A stretch of DNA of 64,000 bases from JACVRW01 sp963812915 (GTDB taxonomy: Bacteria > Actinomycetota > Thermoleophilia > Solirubrobacterales > Thermoleophilaceae): the NCBI GenBank assembly GCA_963812915.1, contig CAWEXB010000013.1, positions 1-64,000 of the forward strand, in the 5' to 3' direction. How positions within the stretch are numbered: position 1 is the stretch's first letter; each line of letters starts with the position of its first letter. The translations under genes and the position numbers were made by a program. Positions 54,558-63,664 of this stretch are shown in pieces. The notes below the pieces were generated by a model. The model saw only the letters and a program-made list of their open reading frames with translations. It made no database searches and was not told where the DNA came from.

Positions 54558-55306
54558 AGCCGGGGTGAGCGTCGGCCCCTGGGAGCCTGCTCGCTTTGGC
54601 GTGGGGCCACGCCTTTTCGCCAACACACCCACCGCCCGTAGGTCCATGCCGGAAGTGAAGCAACGAAGAAGACCACAGCGCGGGAGCGAGATCTCCTGGG
54701 AGACGGCGTTCGATCGCGCGAGACGCGTGGCGTCAGTATTGCGCGAGCGGGGTGTCCTGCCTGGCGAGCGCTTCCACGTCCACCTGACGAGTAGCGCGGG
54801 AGAGTGTCGCTTTGGCGTCGTTTGCGAGCACGTCCGCGACAGAGCCGCACACGACCGCAATGGACGGAGGCTGTCGCACAAACCCCTGGCGAGGCCGCTG
54901 GATCGCTTCTAAGGGTGGGCTCTGAAATCGGCCATCTCGTTCGTCGCGAGCGGCCGATCCGTCGCAAGGTCGTCCGGCACGGCGGCTCTGGCATGCATCT
55001 CCGCGAGCGCGCGGCGGGTTTTCCCAGACGGCTTTATTCGACAGCCTCGACGACAAGGAGCACTCGGGCGGCTGGGCCTCTGCACTGCTGCTCCGAGGCA
55101 AAAGCAGCGGCCCGCCTAGCGTGCTGTCGCACTCGACGACCAGGCGTAGCGCGGTCCAGAGCCCGTGCCGCGCTCAGGCGTGGAGAGGGACGTGGCGCTG
55201 CGCTTGGTGGCCCGCTGCTTTTCGAACTCCGCAACCCTGATCGCCGCGGAACGTTTTGAGTATCGGAACTGGCGCACGTCGCGCCTGTACCCGAGGAGGA
55301 ATTGCA
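54558..55306. other. No confident gene
   Basis: About 750 bp with several open frames in both directions. One plus-strand frame (54565-54912) contains a plausible helical piece, FDRARRVASVLRERGVLPG, but I cannot link it to a family and its ends look like random GC-rich coding. No repeats or RNA genes seen. The last 20 bases carry the GAGGAGGA site of the next gene. Confidence 0.5.
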
Positions 55307-55861
55307 ATGATCCGCCGTGTCACCGTGGCCGTCGTGGCCTCGATTTTCGCGATCGGCGTCGCCGGCCCGGCGACGGCCGGCCGCGGCCACTCCGCGAAGC
55401 CGTACAAGGCCTCGCTGACCGCCGTCAATCCCGCCGCCAGCACCGCCGGCCTCGCCAGCGTCAGGGGCCGCGCCCGGCTTGTCGACGGCAAGAAGAACAA
55501 CAAGGCCAGCCTGCACATGCGCAACCTCGCTGCCGGCACCATGTATCTCTGGCACGTGCACGAAGGCACGTGCGCGGCCACGGGCGCGCCGGTCCCGGGC
55601 TGGACCTACCGCACGCAGGTCGGCGCAAACGGGACGCTGACCGCAAACGAGTCGGGCAACGCGAACACGAGAGGCAAGTCGGCGACATTCAACGCCGATC
55701 CCACCAAGCGCTACTCCGTGAACGTGCACGTGGCGACGCCTACCAACGGCCTGCCGGCCGGCACCATCATCGCCTGCGGTGACCTGAGCGCGAGCAAGGC
55801 CGGCGGCAAGAGCAAGCCCAAGAAGCCACACCCGGCGCACGCCAAGGGCCCGAAGCCGTAA
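55307..55861 (+). CDS. Secreted CHRD/SodC-like protein
   Basis: The 184-residue protein starts at 55307 after GAGGAGGA, with a signal peptide MIRRVTVAVVASIFAIGVAG ending AGPATAG. The mature part has KPYKASLTAVNPAASTAGLA, LHMRNLAAGTMYLWHVHEGT and NVHVATPTNGLPAGTIIACG. The HVHEG segment and the repeating beta strands resemble CHRD and Cu,Zn-SOD-like domains, but no complete metal site is visible. The C-terminus is Lys/Pro-rich (GGKSKPKKPHPAH). Confidence 0.65.
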   Translation: MIRRVTVAVVASIFAIGVAGPATAGRGHSAKPYKASLTAVNPAASTAGLASVRGRARLVDGKKNNKASLHMRNLAAGTMYLWHVHEGTCAATGAPVPGWTYRTQVGANGTLTANESGNANTRGKSATFNADPTKRYSVNVHVATPTNGLPAGTIIACGDLSASKAGGKSKPKKPHPAHAKGPKP

Positions 55862-56242
55862 CAACCGACAGGACGGCCGGAGGCCCAGCGGGAGCCGGGC
55901 CTCCCGGCGTTTCGAGCGGAGTTGGCCGCGCTCGATCCGCCACGACGAACCGGTGCGGCGCACGCGTCGCTCGGCCGCGGACGGCGGACTGCTGCGAGGC
56001 AAAGCAGGAGCGCGGGCCACGCTGCAAGCGCTGCTGAGGTGGACGACCGATGAAAATCAATGGGTCGGGGAGGCGTTTTGATCGGAATTTGGGTCGATCT
56101 CGGATGACGGATCGGCCGCGGAGGGTTGTCGGAGGGCCTTAGATCGCCTCCTGCGAGCCCGGTCGCGTCGGCTCGGGCCCGATCTGGCGTGTTGGTGGCC
56201 GGTATTTGCGTGGGGGCGGAACGCACACATAGGATTCCGGGC
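55862..56242. other. No recognisable gene
   Basis: About 380 bp with low-complexity frames only. The part 56050-56110 is less GC-rich than average. I cannot place a promoter or terminator with confidence. Confidence 0.5.
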
Positions 56243-56512
56243 GTGAGCGAGTACGAGCGCCCCGACCGCGCGACCCGCCAGCCGACCGTGGAGGACGTGC
56301 GCCAGCTGATGGGCGCCTCCACACCGCACTTCGCGCTCCAGCTGCGCAACCGCATCCGCAACCTGATCGCAGATCTCCCGCCGGACCACCCGGCGCGGGT
56401 CGAGGGCGAGCGGGAGATCGCGCGGCTCGATCAGATAGCGCTGGGCGCCGAGCGCCGGGGCCCCATCCAGTCGCACGAGCACGGGCTGCCGAGCTACCGC
56501 GGCCCTTCCTGA
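56243..56512 (+). CDS. Hypothetical helical protein
   Basis: The 89-residue product starts at a GTG with SEYERPDRATRQPTVEDVRQ, has LMGASTPHFALQLRNRIRNL and ends LDQIALGAERRGPIQSHEHG. No named family is recognised; balanced composition and a reasonable spacing to the next gene support it. Confidence 0.6.
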   Translation: MSEYERPDRATRQPTVEDVRQLMGASTPHFALQLRNRIRNLIADLPPDHPARVEGEREIARLDQIALGAERRGPIQSHEHGLPSYRGPS

Positions 56513-56606
56513 CGGCTGCCCCCGGATCGGGGCCGTCCCGCGCAGGGTTTGCGGGGCGAACCGGCCCGCGCGATACTCTCGTTGGGAGCCACGACGAGGA
56601 GGTCCG

Positions 56607-57098
56607 ATGGCCTGGAAGTTCAGCGTGCTGGTGGTCGCGAACGTCACCGCTGCCTCGGACGAGCTGCTCGCGGCGCTCAAGGACAGAGCGGAGCGGCGTC
56701 GGTGCGGATTCCGGCTGCTCGTGCCGGCGACGGGGGGCGGCAAGGCCGGACGGGAGGCCGCGCAGGCGGGCCTCGACAAGGCGCTCGAGCGGATGCGCGG
56801 CGCGGGCCTCGAGGTCGAGGGCGTGGTAGGCGACGCCGACCCGGTCATCGCGGTCCATGACCTGTGGGACCCGCGGCGCTTCGACGAGATCGTGATCTCC
56901 ACGCTCCCCACCGGAGCCTCGCGCTGGTTGGCCGTGGACCTGCCCCACCGTGTCGAGAAGTTCACCGGCGTGCAGGTGGAGCACGTGGTCGCCGCGGAGC
57001 CGCGCCCGCCCGTGCGGACCGAGCCCGCGCCGGAGCCCGAGCGGTACGGCGTACTCTCGCCGCTCGCGGCGATCACGGGCAAGCGCAACGCCACCTGA
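56607..57098 (+). CDS. Universal-stress-protein-like protein
   Basis: The 163-residue protein has the alternating strand-helix start MAWKFSVLVVANVTAASDEL, a GFRLLVPATGGGKAGREAAQ segment, GLEVEGVVGDADPVIAVHDL and RRFDEIVISTLPTGASRWLA. The order of beta strands and the late (V)ISTLP..ASRW motif resembles Usp-type Rossmann-like proteins, but the ATP-binding G-x2-G-x9-G is not clearly present. The C-terminus is Pro/Glu-rich. Confidence 0.6.
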   Translation: MAWKFSVLVVANVTAASDELLAALKDRAERRRCGFRLLVPATGGGKAGREAAQAGLDKALERMRGAGLEVEGVVGDADPVIAVHDLWDPRRFDEIVISTLPTGASRWLAVDLPHRVEKFTGVQVEHVVAAEPRPPVRTEPAPEPERYGVLSPLAAITGKRNAT

Positions 57099-57111
57099 GG
57101 CGGCTTAGTAC

Positions 57112-58131
57112 TTAGGCCGGAGCCGGCTGCACGGCCTCGAGGCCAGAGAGCCCGGCGACATGGTCGCGCAGCTCCCCGGCCGCGCCGTACAGCAGGCCGT
57201 CGACCTTGGCGCGCTTCAAGAAGAAGTGCAGGTCGTGCTCCCAGGTGAAGCCGATCCCGCCGTGGACCTGGAGCGACGATGCGGTCACGCGCCAGCCGGC
57301 GTCCGAGGCGTAAGCCTTCGCCATCGAGGCGGCCAGGGGCAACGTATCGGGCTCCGCGTCAGCGCACCAGCCCGCGTAGTAGGAGGCCGAGCGCGCGCCC
57401 TCGACCTCGAGCAGCATCTGCGCACACCGGTGCGACACGGCCTGATAGGAGCCGATCGGCCGACCGAACTGCTTGCGCTCGCGCGCGTAGTCCACGGCCA
57501 TCTCCATCGCCCGCTGGCCGACGCCGGTCAGCTCCGCCGCCAGCGCCGTGGCGACCCGGTAGGGCGCGTCGCCGCCGTCCCCCACCAGGGCGTCGCCGCC
57601 GTCGGCGCGGACGCGAGCGAACCGCCGCGTGGGGTCCATCGTCTCGATCGGCTCGACGTCGGCCGCCGCGGCCTCGACGACCACGCCGCCCCCGCGCGTG
57701 AAGATGACGATCACCTCGGCGCTGTCGGCGTCCGGGACGAGCCGGGCCTCGCCGTTGCTCAGCAGGCCGACGGTGCCGCGCACCTCTCCGGAGGCGATGC
57801 CCGGGAGCCAGCGCTCCCGCTGCTCGGGGGTGCCCGCGAACTGGATCGCCAGGCCGGCGGCGGCGTTCGACAGGAAGGGCACCGGGGCGAGTGCGTACCC
57901 CAGCTCCTCCATCAGGATCACGAGCTCGACCACGCCGAGCCCCTGGCCGCCGTGCGCCTCGTCGATGAAGATGCCCGACCAGCCGAGCTCGCACATCTCC
58001 CTCCAGGCATCCTCGTCGTAGCTCCTCGACTCGGCGAGCTGGCGCACCCGCTCCGGCTTGAACCGGTCGGCGAGGAACTCGTTCGCGGTCCGCTTGATCG
58101 CCTGCTGGTCGTCGGTGAAGTCGAAGTTCAC
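57112..58131 (-). CDS. Acyl-CoA dehydrogenase (smaller subunit type)
   Basis: The 339-residue flavoprotein starts at a GTG (58131) after GGGAGG with NFDFTDDQQAIKRTANEFLA. It has WSGIFIDEAHGGQGLGVVEL, YARERKQFGRPIGSYQAVSH and MLLEVEGARSASYYAGWCAD, and ends with the conserved LQVHGGIGFTWEHDLHFFLK. It is shorter than most and degenerate in the ESGAGSD loop region, as are the small subunits of heterotetrameric actinobacterial dehydrogenases (FadE27/FadE28 type). It follows its partner by 11 bp. Confidence 0.88.
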   Translation of the reverse strand: MNFDFTDDQQAIKRTANEFLADRFKPERVRQLAESRSYDEDAWREMCELGWSGIFIDEAHGGQGLGVVELVILMEELGYALAPVPFLSNAAAGLAIQFAGTPEQRERWLPGIASGEVRGTVGLLSNGEARLVPDADSAEVIVIFTRGGGVVVEAAAADVEPIETMDPTRRFARVRADGGDALVGDGGDAPYRVATALAAELTGVGQRAMEMAVDYARERKQFGRPIGSYQAVSHRCAQMLLEVEGARSASYYAGWCADAEPDTLPLAASMAKAYASDAGWRVTASSLQVHGGIGFTWEHDLHFFLKRAKVDGLLYGAAGELRDHVAGLSGLEAVQPAPA

Positions 58132-58142
58132 GCGTCGCCTCC

Positions 58143-59279
58143 CTAACGCAGCTTCGGCAGGCCGAGCACGCGCTCGGCGACGATGTTCTTGAGGATCTCC
58201 GTGGTGCCGCCCTCGATCGAATTGGCGCGGGCGCGGAGGAAGCGATAGGCCCAGGGCGACTCCCAGGCGGCGCCGTCCTCGCCCAGGATGTCGATCGCGA
58301 GCTCCGTGAGCGCCTGGTTGATCTCGGACCATTGCCACTTGGGGAGCGAGCCCTCCGGTCCCGGCACCCCGCGCTTCGTGATCTGAGTGAGCCCGCGCCA
58401 GGCATTCAGCCGCAGCAGCTCGACCTCGATCGTGAGCTGGCCGAGCCTCTGCCGCACCACCGGGTCGTCCGCCACGCCGCGATCCTGGGCGAGCTCCCTG
58501 AGCTCGTCCAGGGCGATCCGCACCCCCACCGCCGACGCTGCGCCGAGCCCGGCGCGCTCGTTCATTAGCGTGGTGATGGCCACCCCCCAGCCGTCTCCCA
58601 CCCCGCCGACGACGTTCTCCTCGGGGATTCGCGCCTCCTCCATGAAGAGCTCGTTGAACTCGGGCTCGCGCGTGATCTGGTGGAGGGGCCGCACCTGCAC
58701 CGCGTCCTGCTCCATGTCCAGGATGAAGTAGGTGAGCCCCTGGTGCTTGGGGGCGTTCGGGTCGGTCCGGGCCACCAGCATGCACCACTTGGCCCTGTGC
58801 GCGTAGGTCGTCCAGACCTTCTGTCCGGTTACGAGCCATTCCCCGTTCGACTTGACCGCCCTGGTCTTGAGCGAGGCGAGGTCAGAGCCGGACTCGGGCT
58901 CGGAGAAGCCCTGGCACCAGATCTCCTCGGCGGTGAGGATGGGCCGCAGCCAGCGCTCCTTCTGCTCCTCGCTGCCGTGGTGGATCACCACCGGCCCTCC
59001 CATCACGAGGCCGAGGACGTTGATCGGCGATGGGGCCTTGGCGCGCGCCATCTCCTCGCCGAAGATCGCCTGCTCCACCATCGTGGCCCCGCGGCCGCCG
59101 TAGTCCGTAGGCCACGCGATTCCGGCGTAGCCGGCCTCGAACAGCTTCCTCTGCCAACCCCTCCGGTGCTCGAATGCCTCGTCGTCCCCGGGCGGATCCT
59201 CGCCGGGGTGGTTCTCCTCGAGCCACGCGCGCAGCTCGTCGCGGAATCCCCGTTCGGAGGGCGAGAGGGTGAGGTCCAT
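58143..59279 (-). CDS. Acyl-CoA dehydrogenase (larger subunit type)
   Basis: The 378-residue flavoprotein starts MDLTLSPSERGFRDELRAWL. It carries GYAGIAWPTDYGGRGATMVE, WCQGFSEPESGSDLASLKTR (FAD loop), EWLVTGQKVWTTYAHRAKWC and NSIEGGTTEILKNIVAERVL. It resembles the FadE26/FadE29 type that pairs with a smaller ACAD. Together they probably form an alpha2beta2 enzyme acting on a long-chain, sterol-side-chain-like or other bulky acyl-CoA. A TetR gene with an operator is divergent. Confidence 0.9.
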   Translation of the reverse strand: MDLTLSPSERGFRDELRAWLEENHPGEDPPGDDEAFEHRRGWQRKLFEAGYAGIAWPTDYGGRGATMVEQAIFGEEMARAKAPSPINVLGLVMGGPVVIHHGSEEQKERWLRPILTAEEIWCQGFSEPESGSDLASLKTRAVKSNGEWLVTGQKVWTTYAHRAKWCMLVARTDPNAPKHQGLTYFILDMEQDAVQVRPLHQITREPEFNELFMEEARIPEENVVGGVGDGWGVAITTLMNERAGLGAASAVGVRIALDELRELAQDRGVADDPVVRQRLGQLTIEVELLRLNAWRGLTQITKRGVPGPEGSLPKWQWSEINQALTELAIDILGEDGAAWESPWAYRFLRARANSIEGGTTEILKNIVAERVLGLPKLR

Positions 59280-59293
59280 AGGCCGGGGGGTAA

Positions 59294-59309
59294 TGTACCA
59301 GCGGGTACA
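59294..59309. promoter_or_regulatory. TetR operator between ACAD pair and TetR gene
   Basis: tgtacc-agcg-ggtaca has perfect 6-bp arms. It sits 15 bp from the ACAD start on one side and 3 bp before the TetR ATG on the other, so binding would block both genes. Confidence 0.8.
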
Positions 59310-59311
59310 CA

Positions 59312-59983
59312 ATGACGGCTGAGCGCTCCGAGATCCCTCGCCGCCTGCCGCGCGGCTCCCACGGACTCGACCGAGAGCTCGTGGCCGCGTCGCAACGGAC
59401 GCGTCTGCTCGACGCGGTGGGGCGCGCGGTCGCAGACAAGGGCTACAGCGGCGCCACGATCGACGACATCGTGCGCGCCGCCGGCGTCTCGAAGATGACC
59501 TTCTACCAGCACTTCCGCGACAAGGAGGACTGCTTCGTCGCCGCCTACCAGGCGGCCGGCGAGGAGCTGTTCGAGCGCGTGCGGGCGGCAAACACCCGGC
59601 CCGAAGGTTGGCTCGAGCGCACGGCCGCCGGCATCCGCGCCTACCTGACCTGGCTCGCCGGGGATCCCGCCCTGGCGCGCGCCTTCCTGATCGAGGTTGC
59701 CGCCGCCGGCCCGCGGGCCGCCGAGTGCCGCGAGCGCGTTCGCGACCGCTACGCAGAGCTCATGCGCGAGCTCCAGGACGAGGCCCGGGCCGACATCCCG
59801 AGTCTGCCCCGCCTCCCGGCCGAGATCTTCCACGCGCTCGTGGCCGCCGTCGACGACCTCGTCGTGCGGCGCATACGCGAATCCGGCGCCGAAGATCTCC
59901 CCCGCCTCGAGCCGATCCTTCTCCACCTCGAGGTCGCGCTTCTCGCCGGGCCCGAGATGGCGGCCGAGTCCGCGGCGCTGTAG
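59312..59983 (+). CDS. TetR family regulator of the ACAD pair
   Basis: The 223-residue protein has the TetR domain LLDAVGRAVADKGYSGATID, IVRAAGVSKMTFYQHFRDKE and DCFVAAYQAAGEELFERV, then an all-helical ligand domain. Its divergent position and the operator in between make it the likely repressor of the acyl-CoA dehydrogenase pair, with an acyl-CoA as probable inducer (inferred). Confidence 0.9.
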   Translation: MTAERSEIPRRLPRGSHGLDRELVAASQRTRLLDAVGRAVADKGYSGATIDDIVRAAGVSKMTFYQHFRDKEDCFVAAYQAAGEELFERVRAANTRPEGWLERTAAGIRAYLTWLAGDPALARAFLIEVAAAGPRAAECRERVRDRYAELMRELQDEARADIPSLPRLPAEIFHALVAAVDDLVVRRIRESGAEDLPRLEPILLHLEVALLAGPEMAAESAAL

Positions 59984-59986
59984 CGC

Positions 59987-60946
59987 TCAGTCGATCGTCA
60001 GCACGGCCTTCCCGCGTACGCGGCGCTCGGTGAGCGCCTCGAGCGCGGGGCCCGCCTCCCGCCAGCTCGTCGTGTGGGAGATCTGTGGATCGAGGCGGCC
60101 GGCCGCCACCTCCTCGGCGAGGAAGCGGAGGTCGCGGACGGCCGAGTGGTGGCGGTCCAGCTCGTGGAACACGCGCAGCCCGTATAGCCGGGCTCCCCTC
60201 TTGTTGTAGAACCCGCTGACATCGAAGGTGGTGGGCTCGCCGGAGGAGATGCCGAAGGCGATCACGATGCCCGCGGGCGCCACCCGCGCCAGCGCCGCCG
60301 CCAGGCTCGCGCCCCCTACGGAGTCCAGGATCACGTCGAACGGCTCCCCGTCGGGGGTCAGCTCGTGGATCACGTCGTCGGCGCCGAGCTCGGCGAGCCC
60401 TTCGCCGCGGGCGGGGTCCCTGGCCACGGCCGTCACGTGGGCGCCTCCCCCGTGTGCGAGCTGCACGGCGATCCGGCCGACGCCGCCGGCCGCGCCGGTG
60501 ACGAGCACGCGCCGGCCAAGCAGGGGTGCGCCCACAGCGAGGGCGCGCACGGCGGTCACGCCGGCGACCGGCAGGGTCGCGGCCTGCTCGAAGCTCACAC
60601 CCTCCGGCAGCTCGGCGAGCCGGTCGGTCGGGACGGCCACGAGCTCGGCCCAGGCGCCCTCGTCCACCAGGCCGACCACGCGCGCCCCTTCCGCCGGCCC
60701 ACCGCCGTCGGCGGCCGCCGCGCGTACGACGCCGGCCACGTCCCAGCCATGCACCGTGCCCTCCTCCTGCCGGGGCAGGTAGCGGGCCTCGCCCCGGTTC
60801 AGCGAGACCGCCCGGACCTCGACCAGCGCCTCCCCGGGCAGCGGGTCCGGTGGCGGAACCTCGGCCAACTCGAGACCGTGCGGCGCCGAGCGTCTCGCCA
60901 CGAGGGCGCGCATCGTGGTCGGGACGGCGGCTGTGTCGGCGGTCAT
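59987..60946 (-). CDS. Zinc-free quinone-oxidoreductase-type alcohol dehydrogenase (MDR)
   Basis: The 319-residue protein has an MDR fold: EALVEVRAVSLNRGEARYLP, HGWDVAGVVRAAAADGG, AATLPVAGVTAVRALAVGAP and the nucleotide-binding RRVLVTGAAGGVGRIAVQLA (GxGxxG variant AAGGVG). There are no structural-zinc Cys, so it belongs to the quinone oxidoreductase branch, using NADPH. It converges with the TetR gene, 3 bp apart. A 9-bp-armed palindrome at 61030 lies upstream. Confidence 0.9.
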   Translation of the reverse strand: MTADTAAVPTTMRALVARRSAPHGLELAEVPPPDPLPGEALVEVRAVSLNRGEARYLPRQEEGTVHGWDVAGVVRAAAADGGGPAEGARVVGLVDEGAWAELVAVPTDRLAELPEGVSFEQAATLPVAGVTAVRALAVGAPLLGRRVLVTGAAGGVGRIAVQLAHGGGAHVTAVARDPARGEGLAELGADDVIHELTPDGEPFDVILDSVGGASLAAALARVAPAGIVIAFGISSGEPTTFDVSGFYNKRGARLYGLRVFHELDRHHSAVRDLRFLAEEVAAGRLDPQISHTTSWREAGPALEALTERRVRGKAVLTID

Positions 60947-61029
60947 GGTCCTCTCCGGAGCGGGCAGTCGGGTGTTCGGGTCGCCTCCATAGGATGCCCG
61001 AACGGTGCGGGTCGGCCTCTACCTCGCAT

Positions 61030-61049
61030 GAGTTAGGGTTCCCTAACTC
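61030..61049. promoter_or_regulatory. Operator-like palindrome upstream of MDR and epimerase genes
   Basis: gagttaggg-tt-ccctaactc has perfect 9-bp arms around 2 bp. It lies 84 bp before the MDR start and ends just before the putative TTG start of the epimerase. A TetR- or MarR-type dimer is the likely reader; the regulator gene is not adjacent. Confidence 0.75.
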
Positions 61050-62144
61050 TTGGCGAGCATCGAGCGTAGGAGGAGTGTCGGCGGCACGGTCTGCGTGACC
61101 GGCGGGCTGGGCTTCGTCGGAAGCAGGCTGTGCAGCGCGTTGCTGGACCTCGGTCGGCCCGTGCGCTGCGTCGACAGCCTGGTCGGCCGCTACGCGTCCG
61201 GCGCCGGGCCGGCGGCGGCGAGCGCGCTGGCGGCGCGCGGCGCCGAGGTCGTTCGGGCGCACGTCGGCGCGTCGGCCGACGACCCTGTCTTGGACGGCGC
61301 CGACGCCGTCATCCACCTCGCCGCGCTCCCAGGCGTCCGCACACCGCGCGCGTTCGCCGAGCTCTGGCGCGAGAACACCCGCGCGACCGAGCGGCTCGTC
61401 CGCGCCGCGGCCGAGCGCGGAGCGCGTTTCGTGCTGGCCTCTACGTCGTCGGTGTACGGCGACGCGCACCGCCTTCCGACGCCCGAGGACGCCGCGCCCT
61501 CCCCGCTCGGGCCCTACGCCCTCAGCAAGCTCGTCGCAGAGAGGGCGTGCCTCGCCGCCGCCCGTGAGCGCGGGGCGGATGCGGTGGTCGTTCGGCTGTT
61601 CACGGTGTACGGCCCGGACCAGCGACCCGACATGGCGTTCGCGCGCTGGATCCGCGCGCTGGCCGGGGGCGAGCCGGTGCCGTGGCATGCTCGATCCGGC
61701 GCCGTGCGTGACTTCACCTACGTGGACGACGCCGTGGCGGGCCTCCTCGCAGCCCTCGATCGGGGCCGCTCCGGCCAGGCCTACAACGTGTCGGGCGGGG
61801 TTCCGGTGCCGGTACGGGCGGCCCTCGCGCTGATCGAGCATGCCATGGGGCTGAGGGCCACGCTCGAGCGGTCGCCGCCGGCGATCGGCGAGGCGCGCAT
61901 CACCGCCGGCTGCGCGCGCAAGGCGGCAGCCGAGCTCGGTTACGCGCCGCGCACCACGCTGGCGGCGGGCATCGCCCGCCAGGTTGCGGCGGCCGCCGCG
62001 GCTACTCCCGTCCGGCGGCCCGCCGGGCGAGCTCGAGCTCCCGCCGCACGACCCCGGTTTGGTTCGGAATCTCGAGCCGCTGCTGGAGGATCGGAATGGC
62101 TTCCTCCGGCCTTCCCGCCAGACGCAGCGCTTGACCCAGGTTGA
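61050..62144 (+). CDS. NAD-dependent epimerase/dehydratase
   Basis: The protein of up to 364 residues is an extended short-chain dehydrogenase: VCVTGGLGFVGSRLCSALLD (GxxGxxG), VIHLAALPGVRTPRAFAELW, LASTSSVYGDAHRLPTPEDA, YALSKLVAERACLAA (YxxxK) and VVVRLFTVYGPDQRPDMAF. It resembles UDP-glucuronate 4-epimerase or related sugar enzymes. The TTG at 61050 is a weak start; a GTG after AGGAGG at 61075 would fit if one base is missing. The last 48 codons are antisense to the kinase end and are probably spurious. Confidence 0.82.
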   Translation: MASIERRRSVGGTVCVTGGLGFVGSRLCSALLDLGRPVRCVDSLVGRYASGAGPAAASALAARGAEVVRAHVGASADDPVLDGADAVIHLAALPGVRTPRAFAELWRENTRATERLVRAAAERGARFVLASTSSVYGDAHRLPTPEDAAPSPLGPYALSKLVAERACLAAARERGADAVVVRLFTVYGPDQRPDMAFARWIRALAGGEPVPWHARSGAVRDFTYVDDAVAGLLAALDRGRSGQAYNVSGGVPVPVRAALALIEHAMGLRATLERSPPAIGEARITAGCARKAAAELGYAPRTTLAAGIARQVAAAAAATPVRRPAGRARAPAARPRFGSESRAAAGGSEWLPPAFPPDAALDPG

Positions 62145-63600
62145 AGAGCGTGTACGCGTAGTTGAGGTCGCTCGTGCCCTGCGGGAACGAGTCCAGCGCC
62201 CGCTGGAGGATCGGAATCGCCTCGTCGTAGCGCCCCTCGCTCATGAGCTGGAAGCCCTGGTTGTTGAGGCGCGCGCCCTCGGCCGGGCCCGAGGCGGCCG
62301 GCTGCTCCTCCTCCGGCTGGTCCTCCTCCGGAGCCGGGGCGGGAGCCGGGGCTGGGGCCGGTGCCGCCGGCGCCTGCTGCTCGGGTTGCTCCGCCGGGGG
62401 CGCGGGCTGCTCCGACTCCGCCCGCTGCTTCGGCTCCTTCCGGTTCTGTTCACTCGCCCGCGGTCGCTCGGCGCCGTCCTGCGGTGAGGAGGGATCGCCC
62501 CCTCCTCCGGAGCCGAACCCGATCACGATCGTCGCGACCGCGAGCGCGACGAGGGCGCCCGCGAGCGCCAGCGGGAGCAGCCGCGAGCGGTTCCCGCGGC
62601 GCGGAGGCCCGAGCGTCCCGGGTGGCCGGGGGGCAGCCCCCCTGTCGCTGACCCCGTTCGGCGCGGTGGGGGAGCGGCCCGAGGCTGGGGCCGCGGTGCT
62701 CGGGGCCGGGACCGCCGAAGCGGCCGCACCTCCCGCGGTCCGCCGGTCCATGCGGCGGGTCGCCGCGGTTCCCCGCGGAGCCTCCTCGAGCGTGCCTCGG
62801 AGGCGGCTCCCTAGCTCGCCGGCGGTACGCGGGCGCTTGCCGGGGTCGCGCGCCATCGCTCGCTCGAGCAGCTCCGCGCTCCCGGGCGGAGCGCCCGCCC
62901 ACCGCTCGCGCAGGTCGGGCGCGGGCTCGGTCGCAATCGTTTGGGCGACCTCCATCGGTGACCGGCCGGGCCGCGCCCGCTCCCCGGCCAGCGCCTCGAA
63001 GCACACCGCCGCGAGGGCGTAGACGTCCGCCGCCGGTCCCACCTCACGGCCCTCGAGCTGCTCGGGCGCCATGTATGAGGCGGTGCCGAGAACGATCCCG
63101 GTGCGGGTGATGCGGGTGTGACCCGCCGCTGTGGCTATGCCGAGGTCGACCAGCTTGGTCACGCCGTCGTCCCTGAGAAGCACGTTGGCCGGCTTCACGT
63201 CGCGGTGCACGACACCGTGCCGATGGGAATGGTCGAGAGCGGCCCCGAGGTCACTCGCCATGCGCGCGACGCGCTCGGGCGCCAGCGGACCGCGCCGCAG
63301 GGCGCGCGAGAGCGGCTCGCCCTGCACGTACTCCATGATGATCAGCACGCCCTCGTCGTCGGTGGCGGTGTCGAACACCGACACCAGATTGGGGTGGTTG
63401 AGGGAGGCGCCGAGCTTCGCCTCCCGCACGAACCGCCGCTCGATGTCGTCCGGCTGGTCTGCGTGCAGGCGCTTGACGGCCACGAGGCGGTCGAGCCGCT
63501 CGTCCTGGCACAGCAGCACGGACGCCATCCCGCCCGAGCCGAGGTGCCTCAGGACCCGGTAGCGCCCGTCGAGGAGCGTTCCCTGAACACGTACCGGCAC
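62002..63600 (-). CDS. Serine/threonine protein kinase with TPR-like C-terminus
   Basis: The 532-residue protein has a complete Hanks-type kinase: glycine loop GSGGMAS (21-27), Lys43 in AVKRL, HRDVKPANVLL (132-142), DLG in place of DFG (152-154) and YMAPEQLEG. A juxtamembrane linker is followed by one membrane helix (LLPLALAGALVALAVATIVI), a Pro/Ala/Glu-rich extracellular region, and two TPR-like units (YDEAIPILQRALDSFPQG and PEEAIPILQQRLEIPNQTG). No PASTA domains. It probably senses an external or envelope signal. Confidence 0.93.
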   Translation of the reverse strand: MPVRVQGTLLDGRYRVLRHLGSGGMASVLLCQDERLDRLVAVKRLHADQPDDIERRFVREAKLGASLNHPNLVSVFDTATDDEGVLIIMEYVQGEPLSRALRRGPLAPERVARMASDLGAALDHSHRHGVVHRDVKPANVLLRDDGVTKLVDLGIATAAGHTRITRTGIVLGTASYMAPEQLEGREVGPAADVYALAAVCFEALAGERARPGRSPMEVAQTIATEPAPDLRERWAGAPPGSAELLERAMARDPGKRPRTAGELGSRLRGTLEEAPRGTAATRRMDRRTAGGAAASAVPAPSTAAPASGRSPTAPNGVSDRGAAPRPPGTLGPPRRGNRSRLLPLALAGALVALAVATIVIGFGSGGGGDPSSPQDGAERPRASEQNRKEPKQRAESEQPAPPAEQPEQQAPAAPAPAPAPAPAPEEDQPEEEQPAASGPAEGARLNNQGFQLMSEGRYDEAIPILQRALDSFPQGTSDLNYAYTLFNLGQALRLAGRPEEAIPILQQRLEIPNQTGVVRRELELARRAAGRE

Positions 63601-63664
63601 ACGGCCCGTCGTACCCGCACTCGCGGCCCGGTAACCGCGGGTCCGCGTGAAGTCCGCGTTAAAG

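Noticed and set aside
54565..54912. Plus-strand frame of 115 codons
   Set aside because: Part of it looks helical, but there is no clear ribosome site, no family and a random-looking C-terminus.
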